From assembly GCA_028277405.1 (NCBI GenBank), contig JANQGH010000055.1, positions 124,001 through 188,000 on the forward strand: 64,000 nucleotides of DNA. The letters are read 5' to 3'. Of the stretch, positions 1 to 8,216 are shown one piece after another. The notes under the pieces are model-generated. The model was not told where the DNA came from, searched no databases, and worked only from the letters and a program-made list of their open reading frames with translations. The translations under genes were made by a program, and so were the position numbers. This DNA comes from Alphaproteobacteria bacterium. Its GTDB lineage: Bacteria > Pseudomonadota > Alphaproteobacteria > DSM-16000 > Inquilinaceae. Position 1 is the first letter of the stretch. Each line of letters starts with the position of its first letter.

Positions 1-2
1 TC

Positions 3-296
3 GATACGCCGGCCCATCCCTACACCCAGGCGCTCCTGTCCGCCCACCTGCCGCCAGACCCGGCGGTCAAGGTGCAGCGGCACCTTCTGGAGGGCGAGGT
101 GCCCAGCCCGATCCATCTGCCGCCGGGCTGCCGCTTCGCCGGGCGCTGCCCGCTCGCGATCGACCCCTGCCGTTCCGCCCTGCCGCCGCTCGACTCCGTT
201 CCCGGCGATGTCGCCGATCATCGCGCCGCCTGCATTCGCATCGCCGAAGGCGCCAACCGCCTTGTCCAACCGCAACACCAGATGGCCAACCCATGA
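3..296 (+). CDS. Oligopeptide/dipeptide ABC transporter ATP-binding protein, C-terminal fragment
   Basis: Only the last 97 codons are inside the window; the reading frame is open from the first base. The fragment has the signature tail of peptide/nickel-type (DppD/DppF, OppD/OppF) ATPases: HPYTQALL near its start, then a P-S-P-x(4)-PPGCRFAGRCP motif with the Cys pair that marks the oligopeptide-ABC C-terminal domain, and a further Cys in the usual last block. Walker A and B lie upstream of the window. The stop overlaps the start of the next gene by 4 bases, so the transporter and the flavin oxidoreductase are probably cotranscribed, suggesting import of the compound that the following enzymes oxidise (inference). 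Confidence 0.9.
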   Translation, partial: DTPAHPYTQALLSAHLPPDPAVKVQRHLLEGEVPSPIHLPPGCRFAGRCPLAIDPCRSALPPLDSVPGDVADHRAACIRIAEGANRLVQPQHQMANP

Positions 297-2302
297 CCGA
301 CCCGCGCTACCCGAACCTGCTGGCACCGATCGATATCGGTCCGCGCCGTGTGCGCAATCGGGTCTGGATGCTGGCCCACGCGACCTTGCTGGTGAAGGAC
401 CACCTGTTCACCGACGCGCATGTCGCCTATTACGTCGCCCGCGCGCGGGGCGGTGTCGGCGCCATCACCATGGAGGCGATGGCCGTCCACCCGACCACCC
501 AGCCCTATAAGGGCAAGGCCTTCGCCTTCGACGAGCGCATGGTCGCGCAGTACAAGAAGATCGCCGACGCGGTCCACCAGGAAGGCGCGATCCTGCTGAC
601 CCAGCCCTGGCACCGGGGGCGGCAGACGAACAGCGTTGCCAACGGGCTGCCGGTCTGGGCACCGTCCTCGGTGCCCTGCGCGGTCTATCGCGAAATGCCC
701 CATGTCATGAGCCCGAGTGAAATCGATGACATCATCGAGGGCTACCGGTTATCCGCGCGACACGCCAGATCGGGCGATCTCGACGGCATCGAGGTGGCGG
801 GCCTGGCCCACGGCTACCTGATCGGCCAGTTCCTGTCGCCGGCGATCAATCACCGCACGGACCAATTCGGCGGCTCGCTGGAAAACCGGCTGCGCATCGT
901 CGAGGAGATCCTGCAGGCAACCCGCGAAGAGGCCGGCCCCGACCTGATCGTCGGTGTGCGCATGAACGGCGATGACGGGCATCCGGGCGGCTTGGGGCCG
1001 GACGAGTGGGCCGACATCGCCCGCCGGCTGGAGGCCACTGGGCTGGTCGACTACTTCTCCGTCAGCCAGGGCACCTACATCAACCGGATGCTGATCTACC
1101 CGACCAGCCCGGAAATCCACGGCTTTCAAATGCCGGCGACGCACAAGATCGCCGACGCGGTCGAGGTGCCGGTGATCGGCGGTGGCCGCATCGTCACCCA
1201 TGAGGAGGCGGAGCGGTTCCTGGCCGACGGCGCCTGCGACATCATCGGCGTCGCCCGACAGTTGATCGCCGACCCGGACTGGGTCGCCAAGGCGGCCGAT
1301 GCGAAGGCGGAGCCGATCCGACCCTGCGTCGGCGCCAACTGGTGCATGTCCTCGATCTTCGCCCAGGCCCCGATCGCCTGCATCCACAACCCGGCGGCGG
1401 GTGCGGAGACCGAGCTGGGGCCGGACACGCTGACCAAGGCCGATCAGCCCAAGAAGGTCGCGGTCATCGGCGGCGGGCCGGCGGGCCTGCGCGCGGCACT
1501 CACCGCCGCTCAGCGTGGCCACCGCGTCACCTTGTATGAGGCGCGCGCACAACTGGGCGGCCAGGTGCGCCTGTGGAGCCAAGCCGAAAGCCGGCGCGAA
1601 CTGGTCGAGATCGTCGACTGGCTGTCCGACCGTTTGGCCGAGACCGATGTCGAGATCAGAACCGGTGTCCGCGCGGATGCCCAGACCCTGCTGGACGAGG
1701 GTTATGACTCGGTGGTCGTTGCCACCGGCGCCGTTGGCCTGAAGCATGGCTGGACACCGCTGCGGCCCGAAAAATGGGACGGGCACAGCACGGTTCCGGG
1801 TGCGGAAACCGCCACCGTCTATTCCTACATCGAGCTTCTGGAACGCCGTCCGAAGCTGCCTTCCAAGGTCCTTGTCTTCGACGCGCTCGGCGGTCGACAG
1901 GGTGCCGTGGTGGCGGAGTATTGCGCGCGCCACGCCGACGAGGTGGTGTTTGCCACCCAGCTTGGCCAGCCATCGCCCGACCTCGGGTCCAGCCGCGACT
2001 GGGGGAAGGTGCACGGCATGTTGCGCAAGCTGGGCGTTCGTTTTGTCGCCGATGTCGAGTTAGCCGAGATCCATCCCGACGCCGTCCTACTGCGCGACGT
2101 TTACACGGGCGACGTCCAGCGTGAGGATGGGGTCGGCGCCGTGGTGATGATGGTCGGCGCGGCGGCCGAAGACAGCCTCTATCACGCGCTGGAACCATCG
2201 CGCGACGCCGGCTTGTCGCTGGCGCTGATCGGCGACGCGGTGGCCCCCCGCCGGGCCAGCGACGCCATCCGCGAGGCCGAGATCGCCGCCCGCGCCATCT
2301 GA
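293..2302 (+). CDS. TMADH/2,4-dienoyl-CoA-reductase-like NADH:flavin oxidoreductase (FMN barrel plus FAD/NAD(P) domain)
   Basis: 669 residues, the full length of the old-yellow-enzyme branch that fuses an FMN TIM barrel (about 1-340) to an iron-sulfur loop (345-363) and a dinucleotide-binding half (about 385-669, starting with a GGGPAG fingerprint). Relatives include trimethylamine and dimethylamine dehydrogenases, N-methylproline demethylases and dienoyl-CoA reductase. The iron-sulfur loop reads C345-V-G-A348-N-W-C351 and then C363: the residue where the TMADH-type cluster has its second Cys is Ala. The ATGA overlap with the upstream ABC ATPase ties it to uptake of a small molecule, perhaps an N-methylated or enoyl compound (inference). 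Substrate not identifiable from sequence. Confidence 0.85.
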   Translation: MTDPRYPNLLAPIDIGPRRVRNRVWMLAHATLLVKDHLFTDAHVAYYVARARGGVGAITMEAMAVHPTTQPYKGKAFAFDERMVAQYKKIADAVHQEGAILLTQPWHRGRQTNSVANGLPVWAPSSVPCAVYREMPHVMSPSEIDDIIEGYRLSARHARSGDLDGIEVAGLAHGYLIGQFLSPAINHRTDQFGGSLENRLRIVEEILQATREEAGPDLIVGVRMNGDDGHPGGLGPDEWADIARRLEATGLVDYFSVSQGTYINRMLIYPTSPEIHGFQMPATHKIADAVEVPVIGGGRIVTHEEAERFLADGACDIIGVARQLIADPDWVAKAADAKAEPIRPCVGANWCMSSIFAQAPIACIHNPAAGAETELGPDTLTKADQPKKVAVIGGGPAGLRAALTAAQRGHRVTLYEARAQLGGQVRLWSQAESRRELVEIVDWLSDRLAETDVEIRTGVRADAQTLLDEGYDSVVVATGAVGLKHGWTPLRPEKWDGHSTVPGAETATVYSYIELLERRPKLPSKVLVFDALGGRQGAVVAEYCARHADEVVFATQLGQPSPDLGSSRDWGKVHGMLRKLGVRFVADVELAEIHPDAVLLRDVYTGDVQREDGVGAVVMMVGAAAEDSLYHALEPSRDAGLSLALIGDAVAPRRASDAIREAEIAARAI

Positions 2303-2349
2303 ATTCCCCCGCCTTCAACAAAGCTGACCCGGAACAAGAGGAACTGATC

Positions 2350-2757
2350 ATGCCGTTGACACCAGAAGGCCAGGCAGAGCTGGACAAGATCCGCGAGGTT
2401 CGCGGCTATACGCTGCCGCTGCACGAGATGCTGGCCGAACTCGGGCCGGAGTTCCTGAAGCGCTACGGCAATCTGGCCTCCTACACACTGTTCGGTGAGC
2501 CCGACGGACGGCCGATGGATCTGAAGACCCGCTTTCTCGTGCTGGTCGGCGTCACCACGGCGGTCAAGGGCGATCGGGAGGGCATGGAATGGGCCGCCGC
2601 GCGCGCGGTCCAGAACGGCGCCACGTGGGACGAGGTGGTCGAGGCTGCCTTCATGGCCGCGTTGCCGGCCGGCATTCCTGCCTTTGAAAACTTCTGCCGC
2701 GTTATGCGGGACATGCGCGAGGGCAAGGGCTGGGTCGACCAGAAGGTGCCGGACTGA
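2350..2757 (+). CDS. Carboxymuconolactone decarboxylase (CMD)-family protein
   Basis: 135 residues with the all-helical CMD/AhpD-like pattern: an R-x-K-x-L-like helix (LKTRFLVLVGVTTAV), then the A-x(3)-G-A-T-W-D-E-V-V-E-A helix-turn-helix that is the family hallmark. There is no CxxC pair, so it is of the decarboxylase/lyase type and not an AhpD peroxidase. It sits 47 bases after the flavin oxidoreductase with a plausible ribosome site (aagagg) and 5 bases before the GMC oxidoreductase, so it belongs to the same operon. Exact reaction unknown. Confidence 0.8.
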   Translation: MPLTPEGQAELDKIREVRGYTLPLHEMLAELGPEFLKRYGNLASYTLFGEPDGRPMDLKTRFLVLVGVTTAVKGDREGMEWAAARAVQNGATWDEVVEAAFMAALPAGIPAFENFCRVMRDMREGKGWVDQKVPD

Positions 2758-2762
2758 CCGCG

Positions 2763-4409
2763 ATGCACGCAACGGCAGACCCGCACGTCGACGCCGTCAT
2801 CGTTGGTGCCGGCGCCGCTGGTGCTGCCGTCGCCTGGCGGATGGCCAAGGCCGGTCTCTCGGTCTCGGTGCTGGATCGCGGGCCGTGGCTAAACCAGCAG
2901 GAGGCCGCAAACAGCCGCGATGACTGGGAATGGGTGATGTGCACCGACCATCACCCTGATCCCGGTATCCGCAAGGCGCCGGCCGACTACCCGGTCACCG
3001 CCGACGATACGCCGATCCGCCCGGCCTACTATGCGGGCATCGGCGGCAGCACCTTGCATTGGGGTGCGCATTTCCCGCGTTTTCATCCGTCGGACTTCAA
3101 GACCTTCACCCTGGACGGTGTCGGCCGTGACTGGCCGATCGACTACTGGGATCTTGAGCCCTATTACGACCTGAACGACCAAATCATGGGCGTCAGCGGC
3201 CTGGCAGGCGACCCGGCCAATCCGGTCCGCGCGAGCCGCGCCATGCCGCCGGTGCCGCTCTGTGCCGGGACACAACGCCTGGCCGAGGCGGCGGACCGGC
3301 TGGGCTGGCACTGGTGGCCGTCGGACAGTGCCATCAATCTCGACCAGGATGGGCTGGGGCGGAACTGCTGCAATCAATGCGGGCCGTGCGGCATGGGCTG
3401 TCCCAGGCACGCCCGCGCCTCGACCGACATCACCTATTGGCCGCTGGCGATCGAGGCCGGCGTGACCGTGCGGCCGGAGGCGACCGTCGGACGGATCGAA
3501 ACCGACGATGACGGGCGCGCGAGATCCGTCCTGTGGCGGGATCGCGACGGCGCGTGGCATCGGCAAGCGGCCGATCTGATTGTCCTGGCCGCGAACGGCA
3601 TGGGCACGCCGCGCCTGATGCTGCATTCGACGTCGGCCGCGCATCCAAACGGCATCGGCAACAGAAGCGACCAGGTCGGCCGCCACCTGATGCACCATCC
3701 AACCGCCCTGGTCAGCGGCGTATTCGACGAGTCGCTAGGGCCGCCGGCTGGCCCGTTTGCCTGTGCGTTGTACAGCCAGGAGTTCTACGAGACCGATCGC
3801 GGCGACACAGGTGCTATGCGCGGTTATCAAATGCAGGCGATCCGCGGCCAAGGCCCACTCGGCACTGCGCTCGGAGGTTATGTGACGCGCCTGGATTGGG
3901 GGGGCGATCACCACCGCCAGTTCGAGAACTCGTTTCAGCACACCGTCAGCCTGACGGTGACGACGGAGGATCTGCCGGAACCGGAAAACCGGGTCGATCT
4001 GGATGATCGGGCCGAAGATGCTGCCGGTGTGCCGGCCGCGCGCCTCACCTACCGCGTCAGTGAGAACAGCCAGCGGCTGCTGACCCACGGGATTGAGCGG
4101 ACCACCGGCTGGCTGCGCGAGGCCGGTGCGACAGAAACCAAGGTCACCGCATTGTCACGCCAGGCCGGCTTTCATTTCCTCGGCACGGTCGCCATGGGCG
4201 AGGACCCGGACCGGTTCGTCGTCGACCCGGCAGGGCGCGTGCGCGATTGCCCGGGCTTGGCGGTGGTCGACGGCTCTGTCTTTCCCAGTGCCGGCGGGGT
4301 CAACCCGACCTCGACCTTGCAGGCCAACGCGCTGCGCCTGGCCGATTTGCTGGCCGGACAGACGCCGATGCGGCGCGGCCGCGCCGAAGCAAGGGACATG
4401 ACAACATGA
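2763..4409 (+). CDS. GMC-family FAD oxidoreductase with Cys-rich (3Fe-4S-like) insert
   Basis: 548 residues. The N-terminus has the GMC dinucleotide fingerprint (VIVGAGAAGAA, about 13-23); the C-terminus has the GMC_oxred_C block with GFHFLGT and a V-N-P-T-S-T end. A Cys cluster at 202-213 contains C203-x5-C209-x3-C213 plus C202 and C206; the C-x5-C-x3-C spacing matches the 3Fe-4S site described for the catalytic subunit of bacterial FAD glucose dehydrogenase and its relatives (from memory). The next gene is a small Gluconate_2-dh3-like subunit overlapping by 4 bases, as in those complexes, although no multiheme cytochrome subunit is visible. It probably oxidises an alcohol or sugar and passes electrons to a respiratory acceptor. 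A paralogue lies at 9833-11479. Confidence 0.88.
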   Translation: MHATADPHVDAVIVGAGAAGAAVAWRMAKAGLSVSVLDRGPWLNQQEAANSRDDWEWVMCTDHHPDPGIRKAPADYPVTADDTPIRPAYYAGIGGSTLHWGAHFPRFHPSDFKTFTLDGVGRDWPIDYWDLEPYYDLNDQIMGVSGLAGDPANPVRASRAMPPVPLCAGTQRLAEAADRLGWHWWPSDSAINLDQDGLGRNCCNQCGPCGMGCPRHARASTDITYWPLAIEAGVTVRPEATVGRIETDDDGRARSVLWRDRDGAWHRQAADLIVLAANGMGTPRLMLHSTSAAHPNGIGNRSDQVGRHLMHHPTALVSGVFDESLGPPAGPFACALYSQEFYETDRGDTGAMRGYQMQAIRGQGPLGTALGGYVTRLDWGGDHHRQFENSFQHTVSLTVTTEDLPEPENRVDLDDRAEDAAGVPAARLTYRVSENSQRLLTHGIERTTGWLREAGATETKVTALSRQAGFHFLGTVAMGEDPDRFVVDPAGRVRDCPGLAVVDGSVFPSAGGVNPTSTLQANALRLADLLAGQTPMRRGRAEARDMTT

Positions 4410-4831
4410 GCACGGATCGGCTCACCATCGTCCTGGACCGATTGCTGCCCGGCGATCCGGACGCAGGGTGGCCGGCGGCCGGGGCCCTTGGCCTGGCCGA
4501 CAAGGCGCGTCAGATGGCGGCCGAGCGCGGCGACGCCGATCGGCTCGCGGGCATTGTGGCTGCCTTGCCGGCCGATTTCGACGACGTCAGCGAGGCCGGC
4601 CAGGTCGCCGCGCTGAAGGCCCTTGAGGCCGACCAGCCCGACGCGTTCGATCTGCTGATCCTCTACGCCTATGGCGTCTACTACACCGATCCGCGCGTGC
4701 GTGACGTGGTCGAGGCCCGCACCGGCTATCCGAACCGGCCGCCCCAGCCGGAAGGCTACGAATTGCCGCCGTTCGACGAGCGGCTGTTGGACAAGGTTAA
4801 GCAGCGCCCGCCTTTCTGGCGCCGTCCGTGA
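4406..4831 (+). CDS. Gluconate 2-dehydrogenase subunit 3-like small protein
   Basis: 141 residues, starting at an ATG that overlaps the GMC stop (ATGA). The N-terminal pattern L-x-x-L-D-R-L-L-P-G-D followed by W-P-A-A-G-A-L-G resembles subunit 3 of gluconate/FAD-glucose dehydrogenases, in which a small helical subunit escorts or stabilises the FAD subunit. Unlike many members it shows no Tat or Sec signal, so the complex may be cytoplasmic, or its export may differ. The C-terminus (YYTDPRVRDVVEARTGYP) also resembles that family. Assignment rests on position next to a Cys-rich GMC enzyme and weak motif similarity. Confidence 0.65.
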   Translation: MSTDRLTIVLDRLLPGDPDAGWPAAGALGLADKARQMAAERGDADRLAGIVAALPADFDDVSEAGQVAALKALEADQPDAFDLLILYAYGVYYTDPRVRDVVEARTGYPNRPPQPEGYELPPFDERLLDKVKQRPPFWRRP

Positions 4832-5748
4832 CGGCAGAGGCCAACAGCCGGCCCGCCAGCCGTCCGACGGTGGGCGTGGTGGCGATGCTGGGCACGACCG
4901 TGCTGATCCCGCTGATGGGCTTGGCGGTGAAATGGCTGCACGATTTGGGCTTGGGCGCACTTGTCGTCATGGGTGTCCGCTCCGGCGGCGCTCTCCTGCT
5001 ATTGCTGCCGTTCCTGCTCTTGCGGCCGTTGCGGCAGGCCCTCGTCCGTGCCGACAAGCGGGCGCATTTCTGGCACGCGCTGTTCGGCCTCAGCTCGATG
5101 ACCTGCTTCTATTACGGCCTCGGCCAGATGCAGTTGGTCGCGGTCACGGCGATCAACTTTACCACGCCCATGTTCGTCATGCTGTTGGCGATCCCGTTTC
5201 TCGGCGAACGGCCCGACTGGCAGTCCTGGGCGGCCGCATTCGCGGGGCTCGTTGGGGCGGTGCTGGTCATGGACCTTTCCGCCGGCAGTTTCGAATGGGC
5301 CGGCCTGATCGTTTTGCTCGGCTCGCTGCTGACCGCCTTCATGCTGATCACCATCCGGCGCATGCCCAGCCAGAGCACCCATTTCGCCGTGCTGTTCTAC
5401 TACGCTGCCGTCGGCTTCGTGGTCTTTCCCGTCTTGGCCGCCCTGACCGCAACGCCGGTCGAGATGGCCGCCTTGGGCCTGACAGAAAGCTGGCTCTGGC
5501 TGATCGGCCTGATCGTCGTCGCGGTGTCGATGCAGTTCCTGCTGACCTTGGCCTATCGCTTGGCGCGCTCCAGCAGCATCGCGGCGATGGACTATTTCCG
5601 CCTGATCTGGGCCGGCCTGATCGGCTGGCTGATCTTCGCCGAAACCCCGGACACCGAGGCGTTGATCGGCATGCTCATGATCGTCGCCAGCGGGCTGGTC
5701 CTAATCGGCCGCCAGCATCACGGCGCCGCGCCCTCCGCCGGTTCGTGA
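4828..5748 (+). CDS. EamA/DMT-family transporter
   Basis: 306 residues with ten hydrophobic segments in two EamA repeats (about 12-140 and 160-295). The GTG start overlaps the previous stop (GTGA), extending the same operon. It begins with a V-x-A-M-L-G-T helix and contains the polar turn after helix 3-4 usual in drug/metabolite exporters. Likely exports or imports a metabolite of the adjacent oxidative cluster; direction and substrate cannot be told. The 3' end overlaps the convergent gene at 5718-6599 by 31 bases. Confidence 0.88.
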   Translation: MTAEANSRPASRPTVGVVAMLGTTVLIPLMGLAVKWLHDLGLGALVVMGVRSGGALLLLLPFLLLRPLRQALVRADKRAHFWHALFGLSSMTCFYYGLGQMQLVAVTAINFTTPMFVMLLAIPFLGERPDWQSWAAAFAGLVGAVLVMDLSAGSFEWAGLIVLLGSLLTAFMLITIRRMPSQSTHFAVLFYYAAVGFVVFPVLAALTATPVEMAALGLTESWLWLIGLIVVAVSMQFLLTLAYRLARSSSIAAMDYFRLIWAGLIGWLIFAETPDTEALIGMLMIVASGLVLIGRQHHGAAPSAGS

Positions 5749-6599
5749 TCCAGGAAGCCGGCGATCGCGGCGGCGGTCTCGTCGGCATCCTGCTCCGTCG
5801 CCGTGCCAGGCAGCAACGCCGATGGGGCACCCGGCAGCAGGGCGGCCATGCGCGGCAAGGCGGTATGGATCATGTCGGTCTTCTGCGCGCAGATCAGGGC
5901 CGGCTGGGTGAGTTCCGGCACCGCCTTGCTCATGTCATAGCGAAACGCCGCCCGGTACGACCGGTGATAGGTGGTGAGCGATTTCATGATCTCGACGAAG
6001 AGGTCGTGCAGGAAGGCGGGTGGCGGCAGATCCAGCGACACGCGCTTGTCATCCCGCTTGTCGAACCAGGGAAACCAGATCCACTGGTCGCGCGCGAAGT
6101 GCCAGCCCCACATCAGATGCCTGCCCAGCGGATCGGGCGCCTGTTCCGGCGCATAGACCGACAGGATCTCGTCCCTCTCGTCGGTGGTGTAGAGACCGAA
6201 ACCGTCCAGCACGATGCGGCGCACCCGTTCGGAGAACCGCAGCGCGATCGAGCAGGCGAGCCGCGCGCCGGTGTGGCTGCCATACAGATCGAACGGCTGA
6301 TCGTCCGGGCAAAGCCTGGTGATGGCAGCCAGCAGCGCATCGGCCAACTCGTCAATCTCCGGCACCTCTGCCGCCAACGGCTCGCTGTCACCATTGCCGG
6401 GGCAGTCCGGCGCCAAGACCCGACGGCCCATGCCCAGGCGGCCGATCAGCGATTCAAGCTGTTTCGACGACCCAGGCGACGCGTGCAGCATCACGAGGGG
6501 CGTCCCTGACTGACCAATGTCCGCGGTACGGACGTGGATTTGACCGTCGTCCACGTCGACAAAGCGGCGACGGAGTCTGGCTTGCGGGTGCGCCGTCAT
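5718..6599 (-). CDS. Alpha/beta-hydrolase-fold protein with atypical nucleophile elbow
   Basis: 293 residues. The fold is supported by LVMLHASPGSS (about 35-45, oxyanion-hole strand), VLAPDCPGNGDSE (61-73) and a strand-elbow-helix LYGSHTGARLA (105-115). In the usual G-x-Nuc-x-G elbow the nucleophile is Ser, Cys or Asp; here the central residue is His109 (G107-S-H-T-G111). The C-terminal region, where the catalytic His is expected, reads GTATEQDADE with no His. It may use a different mechanism or be non-catalytic. It overlaps the upstream amidase by 4 bases, so the two are cotranscribed leftward. Confidence 0.82.
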   Translation of the reverse strand: MTAHPQARLRRRFVDVDDGQIHVRTADIGQSGTPLVMLHASPGSSKQLESLIGRLGMGRRVLAPDCPGNGDSEPLAAEVPEIDELADALLAAITRLCPDDQPFDLYGSHTGARLACSIALRFSERVRRIVLDGFGLYTTDERDEILSVYAPEQAPDPLGRHLMWGWHFARDQWIWFPWFDKRDDKRVSLDLPPPAFLHDLFVEIMKSLTTYHRSYRAAFRYDMSKAVPELTQPALICAQKTDMIHTALPRMAALLPGAPSALLPGTATEQDADETAAAIAGFLDHEPAEGAAP

Positions 6600-8197
6600 C
6601 GGCTGTGTTTCCTGTTGGCGTCGCCATAGCCGGCCGGATGTCTTGGGCTGGGCCGCAGCAAGCTTTCGAGCAGTTGGCCGGCACCCAGGACCTTGCCGTC
6701 ATCGCCACGCCGACCCGCCAGCTTGACCCCGATCGGCAGCCCTTCCGTGCTGGTACCGGCGCGCACCACAAGGGCGGGCGCCCCGGCGATGTTGGCAGCG
6801 GAAAACAGGATCGGCGATTGCAGATAGTAGAACGGCGCGACGTCGCTTTGCAGCGGGGCAGGGCCGGGCGACCCAATGGTCAGCATCACGTCGCTATCCG
6901 CAAACGCCGCTTGCCATGCGGCGGTGAGCCGCTCGCGCATCTGTATCGCATGCCGATAGGCGTCGTCGGTGACGAAGGCGCCGAAGCCAAGTCTCATGCG
7001 CGTCGTACTGGCATAGAGGCGGCCGTGTCTGGCGAGACGCTCGGCATGGACCTGCCAACCTTCGTAGCCGACAATGATACTGGTGGTGGCCGAGTACGGC
7101 CAAAGCGGTGGCAGGTCGACCACGCGGATCTCCGCGCCCGCCTTGGCCAGAGCGCTGGCCGCCGCGAACAGCGCCTTGACCGCGTCCGGGTGCGCCGACG
7201 GACAATCCGCGCCATGTCCGCGCGGCACGCCAACGCGCAGCCCTGTCGCTTGCGGTGCATCAGCCGTTTCTTTGTCCAGCTTGCCAATCGCCGCCAATGC
7301 CAGCGCGCAATCGCCTGCCGTTGCTGCCAGAGGCCCGGCGTGATCCAGTGACGTCGACAGCGGAAAGACGCCATCGGTTGAAATCAGATCCTGGCTCGGC
7401 TTCAGCCCCGCCACGCCGGTGAGTGTCGCCGGCAAACGTACCGAGCCCCCCGTATCGGTGCCAAACGCCAGCGGGACCAGCCCGGCCGCGATCGCCGCCC
7501 CGGCGCCGGACGACGAGCCGCCGGCATAGCGGGGCAGATCCCAGGGATTGTTCGCCGGACCATAGCCGCCATCGCGCGCCGGCCCGCCGAAGCAGAACTC
7601 GGACGTGTCCAGTTTGCCGATCAAGACGGCCCCAGCCTCGTTCAGGTCGGCGACCAGGGCAGCGTCCTTCGTCGGCACGCGGTCGGCAAAGACGCGGGAG
7701 CCGACGGTGGTTCGGATGCCGGCGGTGTCGAAAGCGTCTTTCAAGGCGTAGGGGATGCCATGGAGCGGCCCCCGCCTCCTTCCGTCTCGCAGTTCAATAT
7801 CGGCCATCTCTGCGCTGCGCCGCGCATGGTCGGCCGTCACCGTGAGGAACGAACTCAATGGCCCGTCATGCTGCTCGATGCGGTCGAGGCAGAGCTCCGT
7901 GAGCGCCAGCGCTGTCGTCTGGCCGTTTTTGAGCGCGTCGGCCATGGCGGCGACGGTGGTCATGGGCCAGCCGTCATCGGGTTCGATCGGCGTTTCGGCC
8001 TTCGGTTTGGGGGGCGACCAACCGTCCAGCGGATCGGTCTTCGCGGCCTGCAGAGGCTCGTCCAGATGCCCGATCAAGACGTCCATACGCGATACCGCAT
8101 CGCGCATGATCGTCCGCTCGTTGTCATCGAGCGGTAGTTGGCTTGACTTCAATCGGGCGTCGAAATCGTCAGGCAATTCTGGTTTCCTTGTCGCCAT
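6596..8197 (-). CDS. Amidase signature family enzyme
   Basis: About 533 residues from the ATG at 8197. The Ser-cisSer-Lys catalytic set is complete: Lys153 in YALKDA, the GGSSSGA Ser stretch at 228-230, and Ser252 in GTDTGGSVRLP. About 80 residues precede the signature domain, as in GatA-like or atrazine-biuret-type amidases. In-frame starts at 8218 and 8275 would reach into the divergent gene at 8217; none has a strong Shine-Dalgarno sequence. Hydrolysis of an amide is expected; cotranscribed with the alpha/beta-fold protein. Confidence 0.88.
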   Translation of the reverse strand: MATRKPELPDDFDARLKSSQLPLDDNERTIMRDAVSRMDVLIGHLDEPLQAAKTDPLDGWSPPKPKAETPIEPDDGWPMTTVAAMADALKNGQTTALALTELCLDRIEQHDGPLSSFLTVTADHARRSAEMADIELRDGRRRGPLHGIPYALKDAFDTAGIRTTVGSRVFADRVPTKDAALVADLNEAGAVLIGKLDTSEFCFGGPARDGGYGPANNPWDLPRYAGGSSSGAGAAIAAGLVPLAFGTDTGGSVRLPATLTGVAGLKPSQDLISTDGVFPLSTSLDHAGPLAATAGDCALALAAIGKLDKETADAPQATGLRVGVPRGHGADCPSAHPDAVKALFAAASALAKAGAEIRVVDLPPLWPYSATTSIIVGYEGWQVHAERLARHGRLYASTTRMRLGFGAFVTDDAYRHAIQMRERLTAAWQAAFADSDVMLTIGSPGPAPLQSDVAPFYYLQSPILFSAANIAGAPALVVRAGTSTEGLPIGVKLAGRRGDDGKVLGAGQLLESLLRPSPRHPAGYGDANRKHSR

Positions 8198-8216
8198 CGC
8201 AATTGGGGGCCGAATC

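Noticed and set aside
4671-6509. Open frame of 612 codons on the plus strand
   Set aside because: It crosses the DMT gene and the antisense of the hydrolase, is rich in Arg, Gly and Pro, has no domain motif, and is a GC-bias shadow of real genes.
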